From contig NZ_CP155559.1 of NCBI RefSeq assembly GCF_022095615.2, positions 2,415,501-2,479,500 of the forward strand: 64,000 nucleotides of DNA. Reading direction: 5' to 3'. The position numbers were made by a program, and so were the translations under genes. This DNA comes from Bacillus thuringiensis. GTDB lineage: Bacteria; Bacillota; Bacilli; Bacillales; Bacillaceae_G. The notes under the pieces are model-generated. The model was not told the DNA's origin. It saw only the letters and a list, made by a program, of their open reading frames with translations, and searched no databases. Shown in pieces: positions 25,325 through 34,289 of this stretch; positions within the stretch are counted from its first letter, which is position 1, and each line of letters begins with the position of its first letter.

Positions 25325-26385
25325 AAAAGACATTAAGACATATTTCTTCTGTAGTCTTTGCTGTTATTTTAGCTTTATCTGTTGCAACAAGTGCTTTTGC
25401 GGATAGAACACTTATTATTCCTGATTTACCGAAACAACCATACCGTAATGGTGTAGGTGCTTATGAGGGCGTTGTAGCACATTCGACAGCAACACCAGAA
25501 GCGCCAGCTATTAATATTCAAAAATATGAGTCTCGTACATGGCGTTCAGCATTCGTACATTATGCAGTTGATTGGAATGAAACAATCCAAATTGCTGATA
25601 CGAAATACATTTCTTATGGTGCTGGACCAGGGGCAAATAAACGATTTGTTCATGTGGAATTATGCGAAACAAAGGATTATGAGAAATTCAAACGCAGCTA
25701 TGATAAATACATTAAGTTATTAGCTAAAATTCTTCGTGATCGTGGATTATCTGTAGAAAAAGGGTTATGGACTCACTACGATGTGACTAAATATCTTGGC
25801 GGTACAGATCATGAAGATCCACTTGATTATTTAAAGTCTCATGGCGTTTCAGAAGCGCAATTTAGAGCAGATGTACAACGAGCATACAATAATTCTAGTG
25901 CAGACGTTTCTGTCCCTGAGAAGCCATCTAAACCAGCAGAAGTTCCAACAGCTGTAACAGACGGGATCGCGTATATTGAAGGTTATAATGTTAACTTACG
26001 TAAAGGACCTGGTACAAGTTATTCTAAGATTCGTCAGTTAAACAAACCAGAAGCTTATACTGTATGGGCTGAAAAGGATGGTTGGTTAAACCTTGGCGGT
26101 GAACAATGGATTAAAAATGATCCATCTTATGTGAAGTTTAGTAAGAAAAGCACGGTGGATTCTTCTATTGTAGGGAAGCGTGTTGTTTCAAAAGTTAACA
26201 ATCTACGATTCTACAATGCTCCATCTTGGCAGGATAAAGCTGTTGCGGGTTCTTTAGATGCAGGGTTAGGGTTTACGATTGATGCAAAAGTAAGTGTTAA
26301 TGGTTCACCACAATATAAAGTACACAATAGCAAAGGGAAAACATACTATGTAACAGCAAATGAAGCCTATGTGTATGTGAGGTAA
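25321..26385 (+). CDS. N-acetylmuramoyl-L-alanine amidase endolysin with signal peptide
   Basis: 354 residues. Residues 1-27 are a classical Sec signal (basic MKK, hydrophobic core, AFA cleavage site), unusual for a phage endolysin. An Amidase_2 domain spans about 30-190 with zinc-ligand candidates in VVAHSTAT, FVHYAVD and DHEDP. An SH3 domain (about 218-270, VNLRKGPGTSYSKIRQL) and a second SH3-like wall-binding domain follow. It cleaves the bond between MurNAc and L-Ala. The signal implies export independent of the holin. Its 3' end recurs at 31022. Confidence 0.9.
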   Translation: MKKTLRHISSVVFAVILALSVATSAFADRTLIIPDLPKQPYRNGVGAYEGVVAHSTATPEAPAINIQKYESRTWRSAFVHYAVDWNETIQIADTKYISYGAGPGANKRFVHVELCETKDYEKFKRSYDKYIKLLAKILRDRGLSVEKGLWTHYDVTKYLGGTDHEDPLDYLKSHGVSEAQFRADVQRAYNNSSADVSVPEKPSKPAEVPTAVTDGIAYIEGYNVNLRKGPGTSYSKIRQLNKPEAYTVWAEKDGWLNLGGEQWIKNDPSYVKFSKKSTVDSSIVGKRVVSKVNNLRFYNAPSWQDKAVAGSLDAGLGFTIDAKVSVNGSPQYKVHNSKGKTYYVTANEAYVYVR

Positions 26386-26390
26386 GAAAA
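26347..26390 (+). repeat. Direct repeat copy A: 3' end of amidase gene
   Basis: This 44-base segment at the amidase 3' end recurs at 31022-31065 with one mismatch. The two copies bracket 4.6 kb that contains the FtsK-like cassette. Confidence 0.85.
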
Positions 26391-26395
26391 TGAAA

Positions 26396-26437
26396 AAAGA
26401 GCATTCCTGGTTGGATGGGAGGAATACTCTTTTTTTT
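26396..26437 (+). terminator. Terminator of the late operon
   Basis: AGAGCATTCC pairs with GGAATACTCT and is followed by TTTTTTTTATT, directly after the amidase stop. Confidence 0.85.
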
Positions 26438-26439
26438 AT

Positions 26440-27123
26440 TACAGTATTGGCATTTTAATTATATGTATCCACTATATACAATATGACTTGAAAATAATAA
26501 AGACACCTTCCCCAGCTGAAAGTGTCTCACGTGATGATTCTCCAGATGTATAAATAGTGTATCCAATATTAGTGAAGGATAGAACTTATTATTGACAGAT
26601 AAATGTTTATGCTAAATTTTTTTCACAAAAGAATAGTTTGATGAAAATATACGAGCTGTCATAATGATGGCTCATATATTTGTTTATTTTTTCTCGTTGT
26701 CACTTTACTCATAAGTTTGCCGCAGTTGGAAGAATAAACTTGCCGAACATTGCTTATTTTAGAAGATATTCAACTAATTATCTAAAAAAAAATGGAAGCA
26801 TAACTTTACCGTGAGTTAATAATTAACCCATAAGTTTGCCGTTAGTTTATGCGGAATTTTATACATATGGGGTATAGGAAATAAAGTAACTGATAGCTTA
26901 TAGCCACTGATATAACGGGATGAATAAGAAACTGCATATATAGGTAAAGAGGATGCTTCGCAGCATGTTAATAAGCCGGGGATTGTTGGTGAGGAGAACT
27001 TCTGATAATAGGACGTTATGTTAACTAAGTGTGTATAGGATATACGAGAATAAAAGGGTTTCCTTACTTTAATCAAGAATATATTTATGTTCTTGATTTG
27101 TTAATTATAAGGGAGAGTTAATA
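26440..27123. other. Non-coding stretch with repeated recombination-like motifs
   Basis: About 680 bases without a convincing gene. It holds three copies of ATAAGTTTGCCG or close variants (26711, 26734, 26830), a weaker one at 26800, and a motif ending GGACGTTATGTTAAC at about 27010. Another copy of that motif lies at about 27575, and a relative on the other strand near 32555. A fragment just before it reads SRGLLVRRTSDNRTLC and stop. The pattern suggests recombinase sites or decayed ends of a mobile element. Confidence 0.4.
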
Positions 27124-27285
27124 ATGAAATTTAATAAATTATTTTTATTTATTATTGGAGTATTTGTATCTAATTTAATATTTAATTTTGTTACAGGTAA
27201 ATTCGAATGGAGTATTTTTTTCTTATTGACACTAGGAGCAATCTTAGGTTATCAAATCGGAAAAAATGAAGTCAAAAATAAGTAA
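27124..27285 (+). CDS. Small membrane protein (53 residues)
   Basis: Starts MKFNKLFLFI with two hydrophobic segments and a Lys-rich tail (KNEVKNK). AAGGGAG precedes ATG. It is the first of three short membrane proteins in a row, each with its own ribosome site. Function unknown. Confidence 0.55.
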   Translation: MKFNKLFLFIIGVFVSNLIFNFVTGKFEWSIFFLLTLGAILGYQIGKNEVKNK

Positions 27286-27321
27286 ACAATATAAATTTTA
27301 AAAAGTAAGAGAGGGGAATAA

Positions 27322-27504
27322 GTGAAATATATTAATGGATTGTACATATCACTTATATTGATAATGTTTATTAATTTACTCAATATTACAGCGTTTGATA
27401 GTAAATATTCAGGGATAACAATGTATCTTTCTTCCGTTATATTCATAATTGGAAGCGCATTTTTCGGAAGTGCAAAACGGCTTAAAATTAGTGAGAAAAA
27501 ATAA
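27322..27504 (+). CDS. Small membrane protein (60 residues)
   Basis: GTG start preceded by GAGAGGGG. Two hydrophobic helices (about 5-24 and 32-50) and a basic end (AKRLKISEKK). It lies 36 bases after a similar-sized membrane protein. No family recognised. Confidence 0.55.
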   Translation: MKYINGLYISLILIMFINLLNITAFDSKYSGITMYLSSVIFIIGSAFFGSAKRLKISEKK

Positions 27505-27666
27505 AAAAAAGCAACGTCCAATAACGATAATTATGTGAACACGAAAGTCTTCTAAATACATTGAATCCCGATAATAGGACGTTATGTTAACCAAACATGT
27601 ATGAAGTATACATAATGTTATACAGTATTTCTTTTGATAATATAGGATTAAAAGGAAGTGGGTTTC

Positions 27667-27912
27667 ATGGCTAGAATATTATTGGCTATTAGTTCTTTCA
27701 TTACAATCGGTTTTTGTATTTATAGTTACAATGATCCTACTCAATCAAATACAGCTATAACTCAATTATTATTAGCAATTACTATGTTTTTGTTAGGTAT
27801 ATTATTTTTTTTTCAAAAAAGGGGAAGTAAGAAAACAAATAAAATTATGGCTATTTCTTTTTTTATTGTTTCCGGGATAAATTTGTTTGTTTATTTTAAA
27901 ATCATGTTTTGA
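27667..27912 (+). CDS. DUF3953-like small membrane protein
   Basis: 81 residues from ATG 27667, with AAAAGGAAGTGG upstream. Three hydrophobic helices; the middle has QLLLAITMFLLGILFFFQKR, similar to the DUF3953 group of Bacillus membrane proteins. Ends at a strong terminator. Function unknown. Confidence 0.55.
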   Translation: MARILLAISSFITIGFCIYSYNDPTQSNTAITQLLLAITMFLLGILFFFQKRGSKKTNKIMAISFFIVSGINLFVYFKIMF

Positions 27913-27954
27913 CAAGAAAATTAACTTTTGGTGACACAAATTATGTGAAGAAAA

Positions 27955-27987
27955 AAGTCCTTCAGATCTTCTGAAGGGCTTTTTTCT
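27955..27987 (+). terminator. Strong rho-independent terminator
   Basis: GTCCTTCAGA pairs with TCTGAAGGGC around a two-base centre and is followed by TTTTTTC. It ends the three-membrane-protein group. Confidence 0.88.
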
Positions 27988-28077
27988 AGGTTTCTAGACA
28001 GATTGACTGCTGATAACGAGAATTATGTAACCTACTAATGATGGTCTATTGAGCTATCTTTTTTTGTTGTGTGCATA

Positions 28078-28269
28078 TTAGAAGTATAAGTTTGCCGTTC
28101 CGGCAAACTTATGGTTCATATCACACTCGTTTCTGGGTTGTTCTTTACGTTCGACTATAACGTAAACCCCGTAAAATAACTCATATGCTTCTTTAAAAAC
28201 ATCTTCAATTCTTCGATCTCCATATTTTTCTACAATGGTAAAACCTTTGTAATTAATTTCTTTTGTCAT
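28078..28269 (-). CDS. Small phage protein, C-terminus fused into an inverted repeat
   Basis: 63 residues from ATG 28269 with GAGGAG ahead. The first about 50 residues (TKEINYKGFTIVEKYGDRRIEDVF) look like a compact alpha/beta phage protein. The last residues (KFAGTANLY) are encoded by the perfect inverted repeat 28086-28112, so the native end was probably replaced. It is transcribed with the Cro-like gene upstream. Confidence 0.5.
   Translation of the reverse strand: MTKEINYKGFTIVEKYGDRRIEDVFKEAYELFYGVYVIVERKEQPRNECDMNHKFAGTANLYF
28086..28112. repeat. Perfect 12-bp inverted repeat, ATAAGTTTGCCG family
   Basis: ATAAGTTTGCCG, TTC, then its exact complement. The same arm occurs singly at 26711, 26830 and as variants at 26734 and 26800. 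It has the look of paired recombinase half-sites. Confidence 0.75.
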
Positions 28270-28274
28270 ATAAG

Positions 28275-28469
28275 TCACTCCTCTTCTTCAATCCAAATAT
28301 CTTCTAAACGCATATCTAACACTCTAGCTATTCGGTATGCAACAGGCAAGGTTGGAAATCCACCTTTTATTAAATTAGTCATTGTAGAGGTTGCAATTCC
28401 AGCTTTTTTAGCAATAAAACTGTATTTAATCCCGCGTTCATCTAAGATTTCTTTCAAACGACTTTCCAT
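28275..28469 (-). CDS. Cro/CI-type (XRE) transcriptional regulator
   Basis: 64 residues, a single helix-turn-helix domain: YSFIAKKAGIATSTMTNLIKG, then LPVAYRIARVLDMRLEDIWIEE. AAGGGTGAG precedes ATG. It faces away from the FtsK cassette and probably represses it or itself. Confidence 0.85.
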   Translation of the reverse strand: MESRLKEILDERGIKYSFIAKKAGIATSTMTNLIKGGFPTLPVAYRIARVLDMRLEDIWIEEEE

Positions 28470-28609
28470 ATTCTCACCCTTTTTTTGTTTGTCCTACGAA
28501 TTTTTTCTCGAAGGACAGGCAAAATCCTTCTTTCTAGGTCATATACCTTTATCAAGACCACGAGGAATACCAAGTGGAATCAAGGACATCAAGAGGGGAG
28601 AGGGCGCAT

Positions 28610-28912
28610 ATGCGTTGGCAATATTCACATTTGAATGAAACGCCTTACCTGTATCCATCAAAAGAATTAAGAAGTATGTATAGAGCTTCTAATGGTAAAA
28701 AAGAAACGAATGCAATTGTGGATCACATGGAAAGACATGAAATTTTTAACAAACATGAGTATAAAGGATATTACCGTCTATCGAACGATATAATGGATGA
28801 TTTATACGAAGATGAGGATGAAGCGCTTGATTGGGGAGATGTCATTAATGAGTATCAACCGGTTATGACACCGAAGGGATTACAACTCATTCGAAAAGAG
28901 GGATTCAAATGA
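28610..28912 (+). CDS. Conserved phage/plasmid protein of the FtsK cassette
   Basis: 100 residues from ATG 28610, with GAGGGGAGAGGG ahead. An acidic middle (DDLYEDEDEALDWGDVINEY) and a short C-terminal stretch that may fold as a winged helix. It is the first gene of an operon in which genes overlap by a few bases, ending in the replication-relaxation gene. Function unknown. Confidence 0.6.
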   Translation: MRWQYSHLNETPYLYPSKELRSMYRASNGKKETNAIVDHMERHEIFNKHEYKGYYRLSNDIMDDLYEDEDEALDWGDVINEYQPVMTPKGLQLIRKEGFK

Positions 28913-29091
28913 CAATCGTAGGAGAAGCGATAGTAGTATGGACGGCAACAGGCTTGTCAGTGATTACGATGAAGATTGCAGAAAAAATGGGGCAGAGTGT
29001 GCCACGTTGGCTTCCACGTATGACCATGTACACAACGCTCACAGGCTCGTTCTTGTATCTTCTACGTTATGTTCTTTTCGTATTTCTATAA
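28909..29091 (+). CDS. Small membrane protein of the FtsK cassette
   Basis: 60 residues, start overlapping the previous stop by four bases (ATGA). Two hydrophobic helices (2-24, 40-59). Such a protein beside an FtsK-like ATPase may anchor it to the membrane; this is inference. Confidence 0.6.
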   Translation: MTIVGEAIVVWTATGLSVITMKIAEKMGQSVPRWLPRMTMYTTLTGSFLYLLRYVLFVFL

Positions 29092-29103
29092 GGGAACGCC
29101 AAC

Positions 29104-29217
29104 ATGGAATTACTGGACATTTACAGGGCGTTGACATATAGCACGTACAGTAGTCTTCCAAAAATAAGGGATATATACCCTTATAAAGGGTATATGGGGA
29201 GTGGAGAAAATGATTGA
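29104..29217 (+). CDS. Small coupling ORF (37 residues)
   Basis: Starts MELLDIYRALTYSTY, with AAGGGA eight bases ahead, and its stop overlaps the FtsK start. It probably couples translation along the operon. Rich in Tyr; no membrane helix. Confidence 0.45.
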   Translation: MELLDIYRALTYSTYSSLPKIRDIYPYKGYMGSGEND

Positions 29218-30400
29218 ATTATTACTCGTTCCAGCTGCAGGTTTGACAGTGGCATTATTTGGTGAAAAGTTCAAAAGAAAAAATGATGATAAACGAAAGA
29301 TACAAGTATTTTTTGAAGTAGCAGGTATTGCGATTAAAAGAAACAATGAAGAAAAATTGCAATACCCGAAGTTCCAAAAGCAAATCGAGGATGATCGTAG
29401 TACGACTTATGTATATACCTTACCGCTTGGCATGCCGAGTAAAATTATTCAAAAGGTAGAAGACGTTGTTTCTGAGGGGTTAAATAAACCAGTACGTATT
29501 CAGTACGATAATTATAAATTGAACATTCGCGTATTCCGCAGAGAAATACCAAAAAACTGGTCATGGTCAATGGATTTAGTGACGAAAGGAAAGTGGCGTA
29601 TTCCAGTTGGCCAGAGTCTAGAAACAATTGTATATCACGATTTTGATGAAACACCGCATATGGCTGTAGGTGGATTAATTCGTATGGGGAAAACTGTTTT
29701 CCTTAAAAATATGTTTGCTTCCTTATCATTAGCAAATCCAGATCATGCACATTTTTATTTAATTGATTTAAAAGAAGAAGGGCTCGAATTTAGCGAATAT
29801 AAAAAACTGAAACAGGTTGAACAAATCGCAGAAACATCAGAACAAGCATATGGCATGCTGTTGAAAGTAATGGAGAAAATGCATGAGCGTGGGAAGTACA
29901 TGAAAGAACGTGGTATCAAGAATATTGTTCACACGAAAGAAAAAGACCGATATTTCATTGTAGTAGATGAAGGAGCAGTACTCGCACCTGCAAAAGGATT
30001 ACCGAGAGCTCATAATAAAATGCTGGAAGAGTGCCAATACATGCTGAGTCATATTGCACGTGTTGGAGGGGCACTTGGGTTTCGTATTGTCTTCTGTACA
30101 CAGTATCCAACAGGAGACACATTGCCAAGGGTAGTCAAACAGATGGCGAATGCAAAACTTGGTTTCCGATTACCGACTCGTACCGCATCAGAAGTTGTAA
30201 TTGATCAGTCCGGATTAGAACAACTACCATCTATTCCAGGAAGAGCTATTTATACGAAGGAAAACTTCACCGTATTGCAAGTGCCATATATCGATGACAA
30301 GGTCATGTGGGAACATCTAAAAGAATATGAGGTGGAAAAACATGAACATCCAGAGTCACATGAAAATCAACCGTCAGATGGCGATACTTGCGACGATTAG
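29210..30400 (+). CDS. FtsK/SpoIIIE family DNA translocase (TcpA-like)
   Basis: 396 residues from ATG 29210, with GGGGAGTGGAG ahead. Walker A is GLIRMGKT at about 157-164 and Walker B is FIVVDEG at about 248-254; HIARVGGALGFRIVFCTQYP resembles the FtsK sensor region. A short N-terminal hydrophobic stretch (LLLVPAAGLTVALF) may anchor it. The family moves double-stranded DNA, for example in conjugative plasmids. Here it pairs with a replication-relaxation protein. It is a frequent cassette next to lysis genes of B. cereus prophages and suggests plasmid-like replication or transfer. Confidence 0.85.
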   Translation: MIELLLVPAAGLTVALFGEKFKRKNDDKRKIQVFFEVAGIAIKRNNEEKLQYPKFQKQIEDDRSTTYVYTLPLGMPSKIIQKVEDVVSEGLNKPVRIQYDNYKLNIRVFRREIPKNWSWSMDLVTKGKWRIPVGQSLETIVYHDFDETPHMAVGGLIRMGKTVFLKNMFASLSLANPDHAHFYLIDLKEEGLEFSEYKKLKQVEQIAETSEQAYGMLLKVMEKMHERGKYMKERGIKNIVHTKEKDRYFIVVDEGAVLAPAKGLPRAHNKMLEECQYMLSHIARVGGALGFRIVFCTQYPTGDTLPRVVKQMANAKLGFRLPTRTASEVVIDQSGLEQLPSIPGRAIYTKENFTVLQVPYIDDKVMWEHLKEYEVEKHEHPESHENQPSDGDTCDD

Positions 30401-30962
30401 GAAATTGCAGTTTGCAACAAGAAGACATGTAATGAGTGTGCATGATATGGGCGGTATTCGAAATGCAAACAGAATTATGGGCGATTTGAAGCCGTATTTG
30501 AGTAAGACGATGCTAGGGAAAGAATATGTGTATTATCTCAATAAAGAAGGGCATGCCATGTTTGGTGATGACGGTAAAGTTGTTTCGAGAGGGAAGCTTG
30601 CACATGCATTATTACGGAATGAAGCGTGGTTACATTTGTTTTGTCCGGATGATTGGCAAATAGAAACGGATATACGTTATATAAAGAATAAGGAGAAAAA
30701 GAAAATAGTTCCTGATGTGAAGTTTCGGGATGAAGAAAGGATTCTCCATGCGGTTGAAGTAGATCGCTCACAGAAAATGAAAGTAAATGAAGAGAAGATA
30801 AAAAAATACGAAGAACTTACGCAAATTTATAAACAAAAGCATAACGGGAAAGTACCAGTTATTCATTTTTTTACAGTGACCAAATACAGAGAAAAGAAAC
30901 TGGAAGAGTTGGCAGCTAAATATGATGTTTTTGTGAAGGTGTATGTAATAGAAGATATATAA
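30342..30962 (+). CDS. Replication-relaxation family protein
   Basis: 206 residues from ATG 30342 (GAGGTGG ahead), overlapping the FtsK gene by 59 bases. The N-terminal winged helix is QFATRRHVMSVHDMGGIRNANR. The C-terminal half has VPDVKF, then HAVEVDRSQ, the PD-ExD-like core of the family, which may nick or bind origin DNA. A nearly identical but 5'-truncated copy lies at 37634-38224. Confidence 0.82.
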   Translation: MNIQSHMKINRQMAILATIRKLQFATRRHVMSVHDMGGIRNANRIMGDLKPYLSKTMLGKEYVYYLNKEGHAMFGDDGKVVSRGKLAHALLRNEAWLHLFCPDDWQIETDIRYIKNKEKKKIVPDVKFRDEERILHAVEVDRSQKMKVNEEKIKKYEELTQIYKQKHNGKVPVIHFFTVTKYREKKLEELAAKYDVFVKVYVIEDI

Positions 30963-31021
30963 AAAGTAATAACATGTTTTAAAACGACTTGGTTAACATT
31001 TGAAGTAAGAGTTCTGTTGCA

Positions 31022-31065
31022 TATGTAACAGCAAATGAAGCCTATGTGTATGTGAAGTAAGAAAA
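31022..31065 (+). repeat. Direct repeat copy B: orphan amidase 3' end
   Basis: Matches the last codons, stop and following bases of the amidase gene (26347-26390) with one mismatch, yet no amidase precedes it. It is the scar of a second lysin gene and marks a recombination junction. Confidence 0.85.
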
Positions 31066-31066
31066 A

Positions 31067-31090
31067 AGCCGTCCTATGGCGGCTTTTTTT
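31067..31090 (+). terminator. Terminator following the orphan amidase end
   Basis: AGCCG pairs with CGGCT (extended by CC/GG) and is followed by TTTTTT. It probably ended the lost lysin gene and now ends the FtsK cassette. Confidence 0.8.
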
Positions 31091-31397
31091 AGTTTATATT
31101 AACTAATTCATCGAATTTAAATTCCGTATTTAGTCCAAATGCATCTGTGCAATAAACAGTTTTGAGCATTGGCTCTATATTTAAAACACTTATGTACATG
31201 TCATGAGTCAGACCATCGCGGTAATATGAAATTAGAATTTCTTCATGAGTTTGCATTGAATGAATAAGCCCCCGTTCAATCTGTTCTCGCATATCTTCGC
31301 TAACAATCGGTTTGGGAACCTTATTTAAATCGTTCAGAATTTCGTTAATTCCTATGAATTGTTCCGGAAGTGAAGCAAATGGTCTCCATTTTATCAA
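31089..31397 (-). CDS. YolD-like protein, orphan and probably decayed at its start
   Basis: 102 residues with the YolD core IKWRPFASLPEQF and a beta-rich C-terminus. YolD proteins are normally paired with a Y-family polymerase (UvrX/PolY2) encoded just upstream; none is present here. The only start is TTG 31397 without a ribosome site. Further upstream AAGGAG and ATG begin a frame that hits TAA before reaching this one, so the native start was probably lost. Confidence 0.6.
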   Translation of the reverse strand: MIKWRPFASLPEQFIGINEILNDLNKVPKPIVSEDMREQIERGLIHSMQTHEEILISYYRDGLTHDMYISVLNIEPMLKTVYCTDAFGLNTEFKFDELVNIN

Positions 31398-31562
31398 GGC
31401 ATTTTTAAATTATTGTAGCAATATTAATCCCTGTATCTTTGTACACATATTTTCATACATAATTCTCCTTATAATAATTTTTTTATATTTGATAAGTAAT
31501 TATTCTGTTTCAATATGTCTAGAATATTAAGACTTTAGGCAGGAATATAGCCAGCATTTCTG

Positions 31563-31592
31563 AAAAAACTAGCCCACACAAAAAAAGGCTAG
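31563..31592 (-). terminator. Terminator after the glycosyltransferase
   Basis: On the minus strand CTAGCC pairs with GGCTAG and is followed by TTTTTTC. It overlaps the left transposon end. Confidence 0.7.
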
Positions 31593-31652
31593 TTAACGTA
31601 AAATTCGTTATTGGAATTTAATTAATATCAGCATTGAAAGTAAAAATTACTA

Positions 31653-32438
31653 CTATAAATCTGGAAATAACCTTTTATATTCTGTGTTTAAGCGAAGGTC
31701 TTGAGTTTCTTTAGCATAAGGTTTATAAAGTTGTTCTAAATGATCTAATGAAGTTCCGTAATAAGCTTTTAAATTGAATTGTTGAGCGCTAGCTTCTGAA
31801 AGAGTGGGAGCAATTTGAAGTTTTCGTTTTTTCATAGCATCAGTCCATGGACTATAAAAAAATTTTAAAACAAAAGCAGAAGGGTAAGTTATAAATGGAA
31901 GTGTAGTTGCATGTCTACCAGGTCCATAATGTCCATGTATATGGCTATGAATAAACCTTCCAAAAAAAACACCAATAGGTGTATCGGCAAAAATACCATG
32001 ATATCGTTGTTTAACTAAAGGAAGTCCATATCTTGGGTTTTTATAACCATAATTAGGGTCATCTATCATCATAATCATTCTAATCAAATACATATTTTTC
32101 CCTAAAATATTAAGTGCTAAAAAAAACTCTTCTTTATCAATACAACAAAGAAATTCAGTGGTATTTAACACCATTTTCCAACCATTCACTTCTTTTTCAA
32201 TATCCATTACTTCCTGATCAACTAATATTGCGTCAAATTCTGGAACTTTTGAATCACGTACCTCCCAATTAGGAGCAAATTGACGACATAGTTCAACGGA
32301 TCGGTCCGTTGAACCTCTATTAATTAAAATGCCATGATCGAATAATTTGGTATGATGCATTAACCACCAAGGAAGTAAATATTCTTCATTATAAAAATGG
32401 GAAATTAAAATTGTGCGAATATAAATTTCTCCTTTCAA
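31653..32438 (-). CDS. Glycosyltransferase family 2-like protein
   Basis: About 255-261 residues. It opens with RTILISHFYNEEYLLPWWLMHH, the nucleotide-sugar-binding start of the Glyco_tranf_2_4 group, and continues with NRGSTDRSVELCRQF. CIDKEEFFLAL replaces the usual D(x)DEF metal site. It probably adds a sugar to a surface polymer. TTG 32438 lies inside the ribosome site AAAGGAG. The codon at ideal spacing is ATT 32420, where an ATG would give MRTILISHF, so the true start may be ATT or a mutated ATG. It sits in the Tn3-bounded element beside the bclA-like gene. Confidence 0.75.
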   Translation of the reverse strand: MKGEIYIRTILISHFYNEEYLLPWWLMHHTKLFDHGILINRGSTDRSVELCRQFAPNWEVRDSKVPEFDAILVDQEVMDIEKEVNGWKMVLNTTEFLCCIDKEEFFLALNILGKNMYLIRMIMMIDDPNYGYKNPRYGLPLVKQRYHGIFADTPIGVFFGRFIHSHIHGHYGPGRHATTLPFITYPSAFVLKFFYSPWTDAMKKRKLQIAPTLSEASAQQFNLKAYYGTSLDHLEQLYKPYAKETQDLRLNTEYKRLFPDL

Positions 32439-32499
32439 AATGAAATAATATTTTTATACATTACTTATATTCAGGTTTAACAGTTGTAATCCTCTTACG

Positions 32500-32640
32500 A
32501 ATATATTTATCTTTTTTATAAAAAAATAATGTATACAGTATACATGTAAAGTTAACATAACACCCTATTATTGGCAGCGAGGAAAACGCACAAAATTTTG
32601 ATACAATTGGGGGGGCGTTTTTTTTGTATTATCCTATGCA
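32500..32640. other. Upstream region of the glycosyltransferase with recombinase-like palindrome
   Basis: Contains the palindrome ATGTATACAGTATACAT (about 32530) followed by GTTAACATAACACCCTATT. On the other strand this resembles the motifs at 27002 and 27568. Inside a Tn3-type element this is where a resolution site would be expected. Confidence 0.35.
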
Positions 32641-32687
32641 TCATTTTATGCACTCCTATCCTGGCGTGGAAATACTGGCGGTACCCT

Positions 32688-32815
32688 AATCAAGTCTTAC
32701 CTTAAGGCTATAGAGATTACATAAAGTTAAAAATATAGTGTTAAGCCTAAAGAAACACCATAACAGTTAGTCATGGTGTTTTCCATATTAAAAATTTATT
32801 GGTATTCATGAATGA
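32688..32815. repeat. Direct repeat L flanking the bclA-like gene
   Basis: About 128 bases, nearly identical over its right 100 bases to 34478-34605, and both copies are in the same orientation. It begins right outside the Tn3-type end and contains the terminator hairpin. Recombination between the copies would delete the bclA-like gene. Confidence 0.85.
32750..32784 (-). terminator. Terminator downstream of the bclA-like gene
   Basis: AACACCAT and ATGGTGTT form the stem. There are T-rich bases on both sides, so it can work in both directions. Confidence 0.7.
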
Positions 32816-32843
32816 GTACTCACCACAGAAGTAAATAAATTCA

Positions 32844-34176
<1,333 letters not shown>

Positions 34177-34289
34177 TAATTTTATACAATAGGACATATA
34201 TTCAATAAAAAAGATTACATAAGATTCCATCTCTTTTTTTATACAATCAGATGTGTTTCAGATATGAAACTTTGCTAAAAACAAGATCA

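Larger units (their letters stand above)
31542..32687. mobile_element. Element bounded by Tn3/Tn4430-like inverted repeats, carrying a glycosyltransferase
   Basis: The left end (31542-31570) contains GCCAGCATTTCTGAAAAAAC. The right end read on the other strand (32687 leftward) begins GGGTACCGCCAGTATTTC. Both match my memory of the Tn4430-type Tn3-family terminal repeat (GGGGTACCGCCAGCATTTC). Inside is one glycosyltransferase gene and no transposase, so this is a short non-autonomous element that would need a Tn3 transposase in trans. The left end has diverged. No 5-bp target duplication was evident. Confidence 0.55.

Noticed and set aside
29129..29160. TTGACA box as a promoter for the FtsK gene
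   Set aside because: No -10 box at 16-18 bases, and the site lies inside a small coupled ORF.
1..31090. Integrase or attachment site for the prophage
   Set aside because: No recombinase gene or convincing duplicated att core is visible; the left end lies outside the window.
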